Positions 63,253 through 64,000 of a DNA stretch of 64,000 bases are shown here, in pieces. The stretch's first letter is position 1; every line of letters starts with the position of its first letter. This stretch comes from Saccharibacter sp. EH611 (lineage in GTDB: Bacteria; Pseudomonadota; Alphaproteobacteria; Acetobacterales; Acetobacteraceae). Made by a program: the position numbers and the translations under genes. The DNA is taken from assembly GCF_009834765.1 (NCBI RefSeq), contig NZ_WVHP01000003.1, forward strand, positions 1-64,000, written 5' to 3'. The notes below the pieces were generated by a model. It was not told the DNA's origin. It did no database searches and saw only the letters and a program-made list of their open reading frames with translations.

Positions 63253-64000
63253 TCATTTCTCTTCTTCAAGAGACTGAAGCTCAACTAAATGACGATAAAT
63301 CCCGTCTTGTCGAGACATAAGTTGACTATGCGTTCCATCTTCCACAACATTACCCTTTTGGAAGACGAGAATACGATCCAATTCACGCACAGTGGACAAA
63401 CGATGCGCGACAACCAAAACAGTACGCGTCGCCATGAGACGTTTCATAGCCTCTTGCACAAGGCTTTCAGACTCTGAATCCAAGCTGGCTGTCGCTTCAT
63501 CAAAAATAACAATCGGTGCTTGGGTGAGAAAAGCCCGCGCAATCGCAACACGCTGGCGCTCCCCACCAGAGAGCTTCACGCCACGCTCTCCCACCATGGT
63601 TTCATAACCTTCAGGCAAACGCTCAATAAACGCACTCGCATTGGCAAACGTCGCTGCCTCTATGACCTCCGCACGACTTGCTGTTGGACGCCCATACGCA
63701 ATATTATCAGCAAGCGAACGATGAAACAAAATAGGCTCTTGAGGAACGAGAGCGATCTGTTTCCTCAAGCTTTCTTGCGTAACATCAGCAATAACCTGCC
63801 CATCAATCAAAATAGCGCCTTCCTGCACGTCATAAAGACGTTGCAAAAGCCGAGTAAGCGTCGTTTTTCCCGATCCACTCGCCCCGACAAGCGCCACACG
63901 CGACCCGGCAGGAATATCCAAAGACAAGCCCCGATAAATCGGGTCTTTTTGCGAAGGATAACGGAACGTCACATTTTGAACCGTAATCGCGCCACCTTGA
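63253..64000 (-). CDS. MsbA-type ABC exporter, C-terminal ATPase part (5' end outside window)
   Basis: Only the ATP-binding half is in view; the frame continues past 64000 (QGGAITVQNVTFRYPSQ). Walker A is VGASGSGKTTLTRLL, the Q-loop VPQEPILFHRSLADNIAYG, the signature VKLSGGERQRVAIARAFL, Walker B IVIFDEATASLDSESE and the H-loop VVAHRLSTV. The pattern is that of type IV exporters with fused membrane and ATPase domains (MsbA, lipid or multidrug exporters). The membrane domain and start lie outside, so the substrate cannot be judged. The 140 bp between its stop and the hydroxylase start are AT-rich without a gene. Confidence 0.92.
   Translation of the reverse strand, partial: QGGAITVQNVTFRYPSQKDPIYRGLSLDIPAGSRVALVGASGSGKTTLTRLLQRLYDVQEGAILIDGQVIADVTQESLRKQIALVPQEPILFHRSLADNIAYGRPTASRAEVIEAATFANASAFIERLPEGYETMVGERGVKLSGGERQRVAIARAFLTQAPIVIFDEATASLDSESESLVQEAMKRLMATRTVLVVAHRLSTVRELDRILVFQKGNVVEDGTHSQLMSRQDGIYRHLVELQSLEEEK

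Noticed and set aside
1-64000. Prophage, insertion sequence or integron
   Set aside because: No integrase, transposase, capsid or terminal repeat was seen anywhere; gene order looks like stable core chromosome.

Overview
The window looks like a chromosomal segment of an acetic acid bacterium (Alphaproteobacteria, Acetobacteraceae). This is inferred from the gene repertoire: 5-aminolevulinate synthase of the C4 haem route, DUF1489, the DUF2272 lipoprotein, a polyferredoxin-free housekeeping set and the order rimP-nusA-ylxR-infB-rbfA-truB-rpsO-pnp. The base composition is moderate, with AT-rich patches only upstream of the giant adhesin gene. I cannot fix the genus. I see no phage genes, insertion sequences, tRNA, rRNA or CRISPR.

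Layout. 1-10672 (minus) is one open frame of more than 3,550 codons. It encodes a secreted autotransporter-type beta-strand repeat protein whose C-terminus lies outside the window. Its upstream region (10673-11053) carries 14 perfect copies of a 9-bp tandem repeat. 11054-13505 (minus) is purF-cvpA plus a small unknown gene. 13763-16209 (plus) pairs an unknown secreted protein with a two-partner-secretion-type outer membrane transporter. 16232-22000 holds hemA, an MFS carrier with a fumarylacetoacetase-family enzyme, an FAD oxidoreductase and a UPF0114 membrane protein. 22126-23073 is a decayed alginate-lyase-family gene. 23198-29811 is rich in metal and ion functions: two cation diffusion facilitators, a ClC chloride channel, a band-7 protein, and a WD40 protein coupled to a CobW-type metallochaperone GTPase.

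29975-40877 holds an aldo/keto reductase, a DUF2272 lipoprotein, a rhodanese, a cysteine synthase, rsmB divergent from yggS, kup-hemW-DUF1489 and a nitronate monooxygenase-family enzyme. 40952-50653 (minus) is the complete translation/transcription operon from rimP to pnp, preceded by an intrinsic-terminator-like hairpin that I read as an attenuator. 50902-53116 (plus) is an unusual pair: a membrane-anchored, degenerate ClpB-like AAA+ protein and a membrane-anchored partner. 53110-55430 (minus) is an amino-acid ABC importer with a fused binding protein and permease. ccmAB, aroQ-accB-accC, an RlpA-like protein and a YihY protein follow. Then comes an ornithine decarboxylase-type gene with a long structured leader (candidate speF motif), an aspartyl/asparaginyl hydroxylase-family gene, and the 3' part of an MsbA-type ABC exporter that runs off the window.

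The best candidates for something undescribed are the AAA+/partner pair (50902-53116), the 9-bp repeat tract in front of the giant adhesin gene, and the small secreted protein coupled to a TpsB-like transporter with no adjacent TpsA.
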